A stretch of 64,000 nucleotides of DNA from Tritonibacter horizontis (lineage in GTDB: Bacteria > Pseudomonadota > Alphaproteobacteria > Rhodobacterales > Rhodobacteraceae), in assembly GCF_001518015.1 (NCBI RefSeq), contig NZ_LPUY01000017.1, positions 23,197-87,196 on the forward strand, in the 5' to 3' direction. This document shows, piece by piece, positions 52,101 to 59,536 of this stretch (position 1 is its first letter; each line of letters opens with the position of its first letter). The notes below the pieces were generated by a model. It ran no database searches and was not told where the DNA came from. It saw only the letters and a program-made list of their open reading frames with translations. The translations under genes and the position numbers were made by a program.

Positions 52101-53419
52101 CCCTGATGGATCTGAACGCATCGCCTCTCAAAGGCGACATGGACAAGCTGTTCCTGAAAAAACGGCTGATGAATTTTGGCATCCCGGCACTGATTCTGCT
52201 TTACCTCGGGTATGTCTTTGTCACGTTTGATGTGCTGGGCCTGTGGGAACGCGCGTCGATGGACAATGCCCGCACTCTGGTGGCGGACAGCTACAGCTAC
52301 AAGACCCACGTCACCCGCGACAATCGCAACGGCGCGGTCACCTATGCCATCGAAGGCGAACGCAAGGGGCAATACCCCGACGGCACGCGCCCGGCCTGGG
52401 TGGCCACCACCGGCGACACCACCGTGATTGATCTTGAGGACGGGCATGTGGTCCGCTTTGGTCCGGAAACCATTGAATATGACGTGCCTGGATATGGTCT
52501 GATCACCGCCACCCCGTCGCGCAGCCAGGGCGTGCAGGTGGTGCTGCCGGAGGGCGAGGTGCCCGCGTGGATCAACCTGTCTAAGAACCGCCTGGCGATC
52601 ACCACCGATGCCGGCCGTCTCAGCGTGACCCGCAATCGTTCCGAGGTGTTTCGCTATTTCATGGGGTGGGAGCTGTTCTTCTTTACCCTCGACAGCCCCT
52701 ATCACGGGCTGAGCCTGTTTGAACTGGCGAACCGCGCCGTTTCAGGCGAGGCAGGGGCGATCCTGAATGACATCTGGACCAACAAGATGTGGCGTCACAG
52801 CGATGTGGCCTGGGCCATTGGCGAGACCATCCTGATGGCCTTTCTCGGCACCTTTGGCGCGGGTCTGATCGCGTTGCCGCTGGCCTTTCTCGGCACCCGA
52901 AACTTCATGCCGGTTCTGGCGATCCGTTTTGTCGCGCGCCGGTTCTTCGACTTTGTGCGCGGTGTGGATTCGCTGATCTGGACCGTGGTGCTGGCGCGCG
53001 CCTTTGGGCCGGGTCCGATGACAGGGGCCCTGGCGATCCTGATCACCGACACGGGCACCTTTGGCAAGATCTTCTCCGAGGCGCTTGAAAACGTGGATGA
53101 AAAGCAGATCGAGGGCGTTGCCTCCACCGGGGCAAAACCGGTGCAGCGCTATCGCTTTGGGGTGATCCCGCAGATCACGCCGGTGCTGTTGTCGCAGCTG
53201 TTGTATTTCCTTGAATCCAACACCCGCTCGGCGACCATCATCGGGGCGATCACCGGTGGCGGCATCGGCCTGTTGCTGACACAGGCGATCATCACCCAGA
53301 AGGACTGGGAAGAGGTCGCCTATTATATCGTCCTCATCGTGTTGATGGTGATGTTCATGGATTGGTTCTCTGGCTGGCTCCGCAAGCGCCTGATCCAGGG
53401 CGGTGCGGGCGGCCACTAG
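52097..53419 (+). CDS. phnE: Phosphonate ABC transporter permease (second, long form)
   Basis: A 440-residue permease. After the first helix (about 27-45) there is a soluble insert of about 150 residues (50-200), predicted to be periplasmic and beta-rich (DTTVIDLEDGHVVRFGPETI). Then comes the normal PhnE core with the EAA loop TGTFGKIFSEALENVDEKQIEGV in two blocks near 320-342. Typical PhnE proteins are about 260-300 residues. Long second PhnE subunits occur in other alphaproteobacteria (recalled), so this is a lineage form rather than an error. Confidence 0.92.
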   Translation: MTLMDLNASPLKGDMDKLFLKKRLMNFGIPALILLYLGYVFVTFDVLGLWERASMDNARTLVADSYSYKTHVTRDNRNGAVTYAIEGERKGQYPDGTRPAWVATTGDTTVIDLEDGHVVRFGPETIEYDVPGYGLITATPSRSQGVQVVLPEGEVPAWINLSKNRLAITTDAGRLSVTRNRSEVFRYFMGWELFFFTLDSPYHGLSLFELANRAVSGEAGAILNDIWTNKMWRHSDVAWAIGETILMAFLGTFGAGLIALPLAFLGTRNFMPVLAIRFVARRFFDFVRGVDSLIWTVVLARAFGPGPMTGALAILITDTGTFGKIFSEALENVDEKQIEGVASTGAKPVQRYRFGVIPQITPVLLSQLLYFLESNTRSATIIGAITGGGIGLLLTQAIITQKDWEEVAYYIVLIVLMVMFMDWFSGWLRKRLIQGGAGGH

Positions 53420-53445
53420 GCGCCGCCCCGTCCAATGACAAACGA

Positions 53446-53474
53446 GGGGCCGCTGCCGGAACCGGGAGCGCCCC
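53446..53474 (+). terminator. Hairpin after phnCDEE
   Basis: GGGG/CCCC, CGCT/AGCG and CCGG/CCGG pair in order with small bulges around an AA loop (53446-53474). No T tract follows. It probably limits read-through into the acetyltransferase gene. Confidence 0.45.
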
Positions 53475-53511
53475 TGCCATTGCCAAACCAGCACAGCGGT
53501 GGCACCGGCCA

Positions 53512-53543
53512 CCCGGTGTGTGGTTTGCCCGGTGTGTGATTTG
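53512..53543 (+). repeat. Tandem 16-bp direct repeat upstream of the phn acetyltransferase
   Basis: CCCGGTGTGTGGTTTG (53512-53527) is followed at once by CCCGGTGTGTGATTTG (53528-53543), 15 of 16 bases alike. It lies 145 bp before the acetyltransferase start. Confidence 0.8.
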
Positions 53544-53610
53544 ACTGCGTGCCGTTCGGCTGTGTTTGTTTGGGCGGTACCGGATTTTGTGACTCTGCCC
53601 GCAAGTGTCG

Positions 53611-53620
53611 AGTTGTATAG
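53611..53620. promoter_or_regulatory. Possible PhnF half-site before the acetyltransferase
   Basis: AGTTGTATAG here is identical to a 10-mer inside the phnF/phnG operator region (55124-55133). TATAGT (53616-53621) could be the -10 hexamer of the acetyltransferase gene. Confidence 0.45.
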
Positions 53621-53688
53621 TTTTTCCAGGGGCCATCCCCCCCCAAACCCGTTTCGCCCCTCCACCGCCCACAGAAAGCAAGTCACCA

Positions 53689-54303
53689 ATGGCAAAGCTC
53701 TCCCCCGATGCCCCCGTCCTCCACCCCGATTGCCGCGTGTCAGACAGCAGCTTTGGCGCCTATGTCGAAGTGGGGGCGGGCACCCGCGTGGCCAACAGCC
53801 GCTTTGGCGACTACAGCTATTGCGATCGCAGCTGTGACATCGCCAATACCGAGATCGGAAAATTTGCCAATATCGCCAGCTTTACCCGCATCGGGGCCAC
53901 GGATCACCCCTTGGAGAAAGCGTCGCTGCACCACTTCCTCTATCGCTCGGCCAGCTATTGGGAGGATGCAGAGGATGATGCGGACTGGTTCGCCCACCGC
54001 AAGAGCCGCCGCGCCTACATCGGGCACGACACCTGGATCGGCCATGGTGCGATGATCAAACCCGAGGTGCGCATCGGTCACGGCGCCGTGGTGGCCTCTG
54101 GCGCGGTGGTGACCAAAGATGTGGCCCCCTACACCATCGTCGGCGGCAACACTGCCCGCGTGATCCGTCGCCGCCATACGGAACAGGTGGCCGACCGGAT
54201 GATGGCGCTGGCCTGGTGGGATTGGGACCACGCAACCCTGCGTCAGGCCCTGCCGGACTTTCGTGCCCTGACGGCCGAGGCGTTTCTTGAAAAATACGAA
54301 TGA
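53689..54303 (+). CDS. Phosphonate-metabolism hexapeptide-repeat acetyltransferase
   Basis: A 204-residue left-handed beta-helix transferase of the phosphonate-locus family (TIGR03308-like). Seen: hexapeptide turns in VSDSSFGAYVEVGAGTRVANS, YSYCDRSCDIANTEIGKFANIAS, HDTWIGHGAMIKPEVRIGHGAVVASGAVVTKDVAPYTIVGGNTARVI (each in consecutive repeats), and the xenobiotic-acetyltransferase-like His region ATDHPLEKASLHHF near 65-80. It may acetylate aminoalkylphosphonates, a job done by PhnO in E. coli (inference). ATG 53689 has only a weak ribosome site. Confidence 0.88.
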   Translation: MAKLSPDAPVLHPDCRVSDSSFGAYVEVGAGTRVANSRFGDYSYCDRSCDIANTEIGKFANIASFTRIGATDHPLEKASLHHFLYRSASYWEDAEDDADWFAHRKSRRAYIGHDTWIGHGAMIKPEVRIGHGAVVASGAVVTKDVAPYTIVGGNTARVIRRRHTEQVADRMMALAWWDWDHATLRQALPDFRALTAEAFLEKYE

Positions 54304-54349
54304 CGGCGCCGACAGGGCCACGGTGTGCCGCTGGCGTCACCGAAAATCC

Positions 54350-55060
54350 CTAGTCGTCTCCGACCGTTAGGGTCACCCGGTCGCCCGCGAACCAGGTACG
54401 CCCGAACTCGATGGGCACCCCGTTCAGATCGTCAGAAATACCGGTTGTCCGCAGGATTGGCGCGCCTTCGCTGATGCGCAGGTGCAGGGCCTGCGTCGCG
54501 GTCGCGAGCTTCGCCGTGATACGGGTTTCTCGCCGGGTGTAATCCTCGACGCCCACCGCACGCAGGGCGGCGGTGATCGAGTCATGGGCCGCCAGCGCCG
54601 GGATCAGTCCGGGCAGCCGATCCGCCGGGAAAATGGTGCGGGCCAGCGCCACCGGGTGGTCATCCGCATAGGACAGCCCTTCGTAGACCACCACCGGGGC
54701 GCCGGGTTCCAGCCTCAGCGCATCGGCCTCGCGCGGGTCCGCCGCCAGGATTTCAAGCCGCAGAACCTTCTTGCTGGGGACGCGTCCGGCGCGGCGGATG
54801 TTCTGGTGGAACCGGATGCGTTTGCCGACCGGGTAATCCGTCGGCCTGGCCGCAACAAAGACCCCGGCACCGCGGCGCGCATGCACCAGGCCCTGCTCTG
54901 CCATATCCGCCAGCGCCCGGCGCACCGTGTGGCGATTGACCCCGAAACGGGCCGCCAGTTGCGCCTCTGCCGGTAGCTTGCTGCCAGTGTCATAGCGGCC
55001 CTGGCCGATGTCGTCGGTCAGGGTGAGGGCAATGGATTTCCAGACCGGCGTGCGGGACAT
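54350..55060 (-). CDS. phnF: Phosphonate operon regulator PhnF (GntR/HutC family)
   Basis: A 236-residue HutC-type regulator. Seen: the N-terminal winged helix (about 5-75) with GSKLPAEAQLAARFGVNRHTVRRALADMAEQGLV in successive blocks and a UTRA effector domain (about 90-232) with VVVYEGLSYADDHPVALARTIFPADRLPGL near 125-155 in blocks and GVPIEFGRTWFAGDRV near the end. It is divergent from phnG and is most likely a repressor acting at the inverted repeat 55118-55146. Confidence 0.93.
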   Translation of the reverse strand: MSRTPVWKSIALTLTDDIGQGRYDTGSKLPAEAQLAARFGVNRHTVRRALADMAEQGLVHARRGAGVFVAARPTDYPVGKRIRFHQNIRRAGRVPSKKVLRLEILAADPREADALRLEPGAPVVVYEGLSYADDHPVALARTIFPADRLPGLIPALAAHDSITAALRAVGVEDYTRRETRITAKLATATQALHLRISEGAPILRTTGISDDLNGVPIEFGRTWFAGDRVTLTVGDD

Positions 55061-55087
55061 GTCACGAAACCTTCACGAGAGGGCCGC

Positions 55088-55117
55088 TTGCGCTTGGTGA
55101 CCCGACTCATATATAAT
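55088..55117 (+). promoter_or_regulatory. Promoter of the phnGHIJ operon
   Basis: A consensus -10 TATAAT (55112-55117) with a weak -35 TTGCGC (55088-55093), spacer 18. The expected start of transcription (about 55124) falls inside the PhnF operator candidate. Confidence 0.55.
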
Positions 55118-55146
55118 TTGTCTAGTTGTATAGAACATGTAGACAA
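55118..55146. promoter_or_regulatory. PhnF operator candidate between phnF and phnG
   Basis: Inverted repeat TTGTCTA (55118-55124) / TAGACAA (55140-55146) with an inner TTGTATAGAACA (55126-55137). HutC-type GntR proteins bind GT-N-TA-N-AC type sites, and PhnF of Mycobacterium smegmatis binds TGGTATAGACCA (recalled). The site overlaps the predicted start of phnG transcription. Confidence 0.65.
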
Positions 55147-55170
55147 TCCTGCCAAGAGGCTACACCAGAG

Positions 55171-55623
55171 ATGACACAGGAAATTTCGCCACAGGCACGC
55201 AAGGGCTGGATGAGCCTGCTGGCCACGGCAGACGAGGCGCGGCTTGCGGCGCTCTTTGACACGCTCGACGCGGCCCCGGATCATGACTGGCTGCGGGCGC
55301 CGGAAACCGGCGGCGTCATGGTGCGTGGCCGGACCGGCGCCACCGGTGCGCCCTTCAATCTGGGCGAGATGACCGTCACCCGCTGCACGCTGAAGATCGC
55401 CGGCGGCACCGTCGGGCATGGCTATGTTCAGGGGCGCAGCAAGCGGCAGGCAGAGCTGGCGGCCAAGCTGGACGCGATGTTGCAGACTGATGCCGCGCCA
55501 GAGGTGCAGGACAAGGTTCTGGCCCCCCTGCGTCATGAAAAATCCACCGCGCGCGATGCCCGCGCTGCCAAGGCCGCCGCGACCAAGGTCGATTTCTTCA
55601 CCATGGTGCGGGGAGAGGATTGA
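55171..55623 (+). CDS. phnG: C-P lyase core subunit PhnG
   Basis: A 150-residue subunit of the C-P lyase core complex (PhnGHIJ). Seen: RKGWMSLLATADEARLAALFD near 9-29, the PhnG block PFNLGEMTVTRCTLKI near 65-80 and GHGYVQGRSKRQAELAAKLDAM near 87-108. ATG 55171 follows the operator region; its ribosome site is modest. The stop overlaps the phnH start (TGATG). Confidence 0.94.
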   Translation: MTQEISPQARKGWMSLLATADEARLAALFDTLDAAPDHDWLRAPETGGVMVRGRTGATGAPFNLGEMTVTRCTLKIAGGTVGHGYVQGRSKRQAELAAKLDAMLQTDAAPEVQDKVLAPLRHEKSTARDARAAKAAATKVDFFTMVRGED

Positions 55624-56243
55624 TGCCCGAATTGACCCAACCTGAACTGACCCAACCCGAATTGGCCCAGCCGTCCGCGGATGTGTATTCCGGCGGCTTC
55701 GCAGATCCCGCCGTGGCCTCGGCGCATGCGTTTCGTGCCGCCATGGATGTGATGGCGCGGCCCGGCACCTGGCGCCCGCTCACCGGCGGGCAGGCGCCGG
55801 AGGGGTTGAGCATTGCCGCCGCGTCGCTGCTGCTGACCCTGTGTGATCCCGACACCGGTGTCTATCTCGCGCCGGATGTGGACAGCGCGACCCTGCGCGG
55901 GTGGCTTGCCTTTCACACCGGGGCGCCGGTTGTGGCGGCGGGTGACGCCGACTTTGCCCTCGGTGGCTGGGCGGCGCTGATGCCGCTGGACCAGTACCGG
56001 ATCGGCAGCTCGGAATACCCGGATCGCTCTGCCACGCTGGTGGTCGAACTGCCCCGGATCCCCGCGCCCAATGCGCGCCTGTCCGGACCGGGCATCAAGG
56101 AGACCGCGCAGGCCTGGGTGCCGGATCTGGCGCTGATGCAGCGCAATGCCATGCTCTACCCGCTTGGGGTGGATTTCTTCTTTACCTGCGGGTCGGAGGT
56201 GGCGGCGCTGCCGCGTTCCTCGCAGATCACGGCGGAGGGCTAA
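55623..56243 (+). CDS. phnH: C-P lyase core subunit PhnH
   Basis: A 206-residue PhnH. Seen: VYSGGFADPAVASAHAFRAAMDVMARPG in two blocks near 22-48, then SLLLTLCDPDTGVYL near 67 and a C-terminal YPLGVDFFFTCGSEVAALPR near 178-198. The first 17 residues carry a Pro-Glu-Leu-Thr-Gln repeat made by three 15-bp tandem copies, absent from ordinary PhnH. Starts at ATG 55623, coupled to phnG. Confidence 0.94.
   Translation: MPELTQPELTQPELAQPSADVYSGGFADPAVASAHAFRAAMDVMARPGTWRPLTGGQAPEGLSIAAASLLLTLCDPDTGVYLAPDVDSATLRGWLAFHTGAPVVAAGDADFALGGWAALMPLDQYRIGSSEYPDRSATLVVELPRIPAPNARLSGPGIKETAQAWVPDLALMQRNAMLYPLGVDFFFTCGSEVAALPRSSQITAEG
55629..55673 (+). repeat. Three tandem 15-bp repeats in the start of phnH
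   Basis: Units at 55629, 55644 and 55659 code for Glu-Leu-Thr/Ala-Gln-Pro. Units 1 and 2 differ at two bases; unit 3 has a few more changes. In-frame, so copy-number change would keep the gene open. Confidence 0.85.
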
Positions 56244-56247
56244 GCCG

Positions 56248-57336
56248 ATGTATGTAGCTGTAAAAGGCGGCGAACGGGCGATTGACAACGCCCACGCGTG
56301 GTTGGCCGAGGAACGCCGGGGCGACCCGTCGGTGGCCGAACTGTCGCTGGCCCAGATCCGCGAGCAACTGAAACTCGCCGTGAACCGGGTGATGGCCGAA
56401 GGCTCGCTTTATGACCCCGACCTCGCGGCGCTGGCGATCAAGCAATCGCGTGGCGACCTGATCGAGGCGATCTTTCTGATGCGCGCCTATCGCACCACGC
56501 TGCCGCGTTTTGGCACCTCGCGTCCGGTCGAGACGGCAGATATGGCTTGCGATCGTCGCGTGTCGGCCACCTTCAAGGATGTGCCCGGCGGGCAGGTGCT
56601 GGGGCCGACGTTTGACTACACCCACCGGCTGCTGGATTTCAAACTCGCCGCCGAAGGTGCCCCGACAGAGGCCCCCACGGCCCCCCCGCGCCGGGAGCCG
56701 ACGCCGCATGTGACCAGTTTCCTGCGCGGCGAGGACATCATCCAGGACGAACCCGCCAGCGACGCCACCCCGCGCGATATCACCCGCGAACCGGTGTCCT
56801 TTCCAACGGATCGGGCGGCGCGGTTGCAGACGCTGACGCGCGGCGACGAAGGGTTCATCCTCGGCATGGCCTATTCCACCCAGCGCGGCTATGCGCGCAA
56901 CCACGCCTTTGTCGGCGAGCTGCGCATCGGCATGGTGCCAGTCGAGATGGAGATCCCCGAACTGGGTTTCGCTATCGAGATCGGCGAGATCGAGCTGACG
57001 GAATGCGAGACGGTGAACCAGTTCAAAGGCTCCAAGACCGAGCCGCCGCAGTTCACCCGTGGCTATGGGCTGGTGTTTGGCCAGACCGAGCGCAAGGCGA
57101 TTGCCATGGCGCTGGTGGACCGGGCGCTGCGGTGGAAGGAGCTGGGCGAGGACAATGTCGGGGCCGCCGCGCAGGACGAGGAATTTGTCCTCAGCCATTG
57201 CGACAACATCCAGGCGACCGGGTTTCTCGAACATATCAAGCTGCCGCACTACGTCGATTTCCAGTCCGAACTGGAACTGGTGCGCAAACTGCGCCGCGAG
57301 GCCGAGGCCGGACAAGCCCGGAAGGCAGCGGAATGA
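56248..57336 (+). CDS. phnI: C-P lyase core subunit PhnI
   Basis: A 362-residue PhnI, which joins methylphosphonate to ATP (with PhnG, H and L) releasing adenine. Seen: MYVAVKGGERAIDNAH at the start, VAELSLAQIREQLKLAVNRVMAEG near 26-49 in blocks, GFILGMAYSTQRGYARNHAFVGELRIG near 205-231 in blocks and LSHCDNIQATGFLEHIKLPHYVDFQ near 312-336. GGAGG lies nine bases before ATG 56248. A 156-bp gap to phnJ is long for this operon. Confidence 0.95.
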   Translation: MYVAVKGGERAIDNAHAWLAEERRGDPSVAELSLAQIREQLKLAVNRVMAEGSLYDPDLAALAIKQSRGDLIEAIFLMRAYRTTLPRFGTSRPVETADMACDRRVSATFKDVPGGQVLGPTFDYTHRLLDFKLAAEGAPTEAPTAPPRREPTPHVTSFLRGEDIIQDEPASDATPRDITREPVSFPTDRAARLQTLTRGDEGFILGMAYSTQRGYARNHAFVGELRIGMVPVEMEIPELGFAIEIGEIELTECETVNQFKGSKTEPPQFTRGYGLVFGQTERKAIAMALVDRALRWKELGEDNVGAAAQDEEFVLSHCDNIQATGFLEHIKLPHYVDFQSELELVRKLRREAEAGQARKAAE

Positions 57337-57492
57337 GATCATTGCAGTTGATCTTCGCCCGGCATCTCGCCGGGCCGCCCCTGGCCGCCTCCCCGGGCGC
57401 GGGATTCACCCCCACCCGCGGCCGGGATCTGCCCTATGCCGCATATGGCGCGGGTTCCAATATCGACACCCTTTCTTGGGAAAGGACGTACA

Positions 57493-58368
57493 ATGTCTGA
57501 CTATAATTTCGCATACCTCGACGAGCAGACCAAGCGGATGATCCGCCGCGCGATTCTCAAAGGGCTTGCCATACCCGGCTATCAGGTGCCCTTTGCCAGC
57601 CGCGAGATGCCGATGCCCTATGGCTGGGGCACCGGCGGTGTGCAGGTCTCTGCCGCGACGCTGACGCCCGACGATACCTTCAAGGTGATTGACCAGGGGG
57701 CGGATGACACCACCAACGCGGTCTCCATTCGCAAGTTCTTTGAACGCACCGCCGGCGTTGCCACCACGGAAGAGACCGAGAAGGCCTCGATCATCCAGAC
57801 CCGCCACCGCATCCCCGAAGCGGCGCTGCGCGAGGATCAGATCCTGGTCTATCAGGTGCCGATCCCGGAGCCGCTGCGCTTTCTTGAACCGCGCGAGACG
57901 GAAACCCGCAAGATGCACAGCCTGGAGGAATACGGGCTGATGCATGTGAAGCTCTACGAGGACATCTCGCAACACGGCCAGATCGCCACCTCCTACGCCT
58001 ATCCGGTGAAGGTGCAGGACCGTTACGTGATGGACCCGTCGCCGATTCCGAAGTTCGACAATCCGAAACTGGAAATGGCGGCGATCCAGCTGTTTGGGGC
58101 CGGGCGGGAGCAGCGCATCTACGCGGTGCCGCCCTATACCAAGGTCGTCTCGCTCGATTTCGAGGATTACCCGTTCGAGGCCTCAAAGGCCGACCATGCC
58201 TGCGACCTGTGTGCGGCGCGCGACAGCTATCTGGACGAAGTGATCATGGATGACGCCGGCGGGCGCATGTTTGTCTGTTCCGACACGGATTACTGCCGGT
58301 CCCGCCGCGAGGCCGGTCATTCCGGCGCCTTGGCCAGCCCCGCCCCCGCGCAGGAGGTGCCGGCATGA
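57493..58368 (+). CDS. phnJ: Alpha-D-ribose 1-methylphosphonate 5-phosphate C-P lyase PhnJ
   Basis: A 291-residue radical SAM enzyme that breaks the C-P bond. Seen: the PhnJ-specific cluster motif C-x2-C-x21-C-x5-C (Cys237, 240, 262, 268), a glycine in LAIPGYQVPF near 29 that fits the glycyl-radical position, and MPYGWGTGGVQVSAA near 41-55. AAAGGA lies six bases before ATG 57493. The stop overlaps the VOC gene start (ATGA). Confidence 0.96.
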   Translation: MSDYNFAYLDEQTKRMIRRAILKGLAIPGYQVPFASREMPMPYGWGTGGVQVSAATLTPDDTFKVIDQGADDTTNAVSIRKFFERTAGVATTEETEKASIIQTRHRIPEAALREDQILVYQVPIPEPLRFLEPRETETRKMHSLEEYGLMHVKLYEDISQHGQIATSYAYPVKVQDRYVMDPSPIPKFDNPKLEMAAIQLFGAGREQRIYAVPPYTKVVSLDFEDYPFEASKADHACDLCAARDSYLDEVIMDDAGGRMFVCSDTDYCRSRREAGHSGALASPAPAQEVPA

Positions 58369-58763
58369 CGGCCCAAACCCGCGGCCTTGATCATCTCGGC
58401 CTGACCGTTGGTGATCTGGACGCCAGCCTGGGGTTCTTTACCGGCGCGCTTGGCTGGACACGGATTGGCGGCAACCCGGACTACCCTTCGGCCTATGTTA
58501 CCGATGGCCATGCCAGGATCACCCTCTGGCAGCAAACCCAAAACGGCGCGGATTTTGACCGCCACGCCAATATCGGCCTCCATCACTGGGCGCTGAACGT
58601 CGAAACCGAAGCGGCGCTGACCGCGTTGTTTGAAACCGTCGAGGCCCACCCCGGTGTGGTGGTGGAATTTGCGCCCGAACCCTCGGGCAGCGGCCCCAAG
58701 GTGCATTTTATGGTGCGTGAACCCGGTGGAACCCGGATGGAGGTGTCCTATGACCCGCGTTGA
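58365..58763 (+). CDS. VOC family (glyoxalase/bleomycin resistance-like) protein inside the C-P lyase operon
   Basis: A 132-residue single VOC domain. Seen: paired beta-alpha-beta-beta-beta units starting LDHLGLTVGDLDASLGFFTGALGW (in blocks, residues 8-30) and LHHWALNVETEAALTALF near 72, with a metal-site pattern of His9, His73/74 and Glu126 (EVSYDP end). It overlaps phnJ by four bases and phnK by 14, so it is clearly translated as part of the operon. Its reaction is unknown; VOC enzymes handle metals, isomerisations or aldehydes, or give resistance (fosfomycin resistance FosA is a VOC enzyme acting on a phosphonate). Confidence 0.87.
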   Translation: MTAQTRGLDHLGLTVGDLDASLGFFTGALGWTRIGGNPDYPSAYVTDGHARITLWQQTQNGADFDRHANIGLHHWALNVETEAALTALFETVEAHPGVVVEFAPEPSGSGPKVHFMVREPGGTRMEVSYDPR

Positions 58764-59535
58764 ACCCAACCCCCTGCTGTCCGTGCGCGGCGTGGACAAG
58801 ACCTATGGCGCGCGGATCGGCTGCCGTGATGTCAGTTTCGACCTTTATCCCGGCGAGGTCATGGGCATCGTTGGCGAATCCGGGTCCGGCAAATCCACCT
58901 TGCTGAACTGCCTCGCGGGGCATCTGGACCCCGATGGCGGCGCGGTCCTGTTCGACACCCGTGACCGGGGTCTGGTGGACACCGTGACCATGTCCGAACC
59001 CGAACGCCGGATGCTGGGGCGCACCGACTGGGCCTTTGTGCACCAGCACGCCCGCGATGGTCTGCGGATGTCGGTGTCGGCCGGTGGCAATATCGGCGAA
59101 CGGCTGATGGCTGTGGGCGGGCGCAACTACGGCTCCATCCGGGCCTCCGCCATCGACTGGCTGGACCGGGTCGAGATCGACGAGTCGCGGGTCGATGACC
59201 GCCCGTCGGCCTTTTCCGGCGGTATGCAGCAACGGTTGCAGATCGCCCGCAACCTCGTCACCGGCCCGCGTCTGGTGTTCATGGACGAACCGACCGGCGG
59301 TCTGGATGTGTCGGTGCAGGCGCGGCTGTTGGATCTGTTGCGCGGGCTCGTACGTGAAATGGGGCTGTCGGCGATCATCGTCACCCATGATCTGGCGGTG
59401 GTGCGACTGCTGGCTGATCGCCTGATGGTGATGAAATCCGGACACGTTGTTGAAACCGGTCTCACGGATCAGGTGCTTGATGACCCGCAACACGCCTATA
59501 CTCAGCTTCTGGTCTCTTCAGTGCTGCAGGTGTGA
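58750..59535 (+). CDS. phnK: C-P lyase accessory ATPase PhnK
   Basis: A 261-residue ABC-type ATPase that docks on the PhnGHIJ core. Seen: Walker A GESGSGKST near 44-52, signature SAFSGGMQQRLQIARNL near 153-170, Walker B LVFMDEPTGGLD near 176 and the switch His in VTHDLAVV near 213. It has no membrane partner in the operon. ATG 58750 lies inside the VOC gene end; corA follows one base after its stop. Confidence 0.94.
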   Translation: MTRVEPNPLLSVRGVDKTYGARIGCRDVSFDLYPGEVMGIVGESGSGKSTLLNCLAGHLDPDGGAVLFDTRDRGLVDTVTMSEPERRMLGRTDWAFVHQHARDGLRMSVSAGGNIGERLMAVGGRNYGSIRASAIDWLDRVEIDESRVDDRPSAFSGGMQQRLQIARNLVTGPRLVFMDEPTGGLDVSVQARLLDLLRGLVREMGLSAIIVTHDLAVVRLLADRLMVMKSGHVVETGLTDQVLDDPQHAYTQLLVSSVLQV

Positions 59536-59536
59536 T

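Noticed and set aside
37282..55673. Short tandem repeats as a CRISPR array
   Set aside because: The repeats are contiguous 9-, 15- and 16-bp units in genes or promoters with no spacers, and there are no cas genes.
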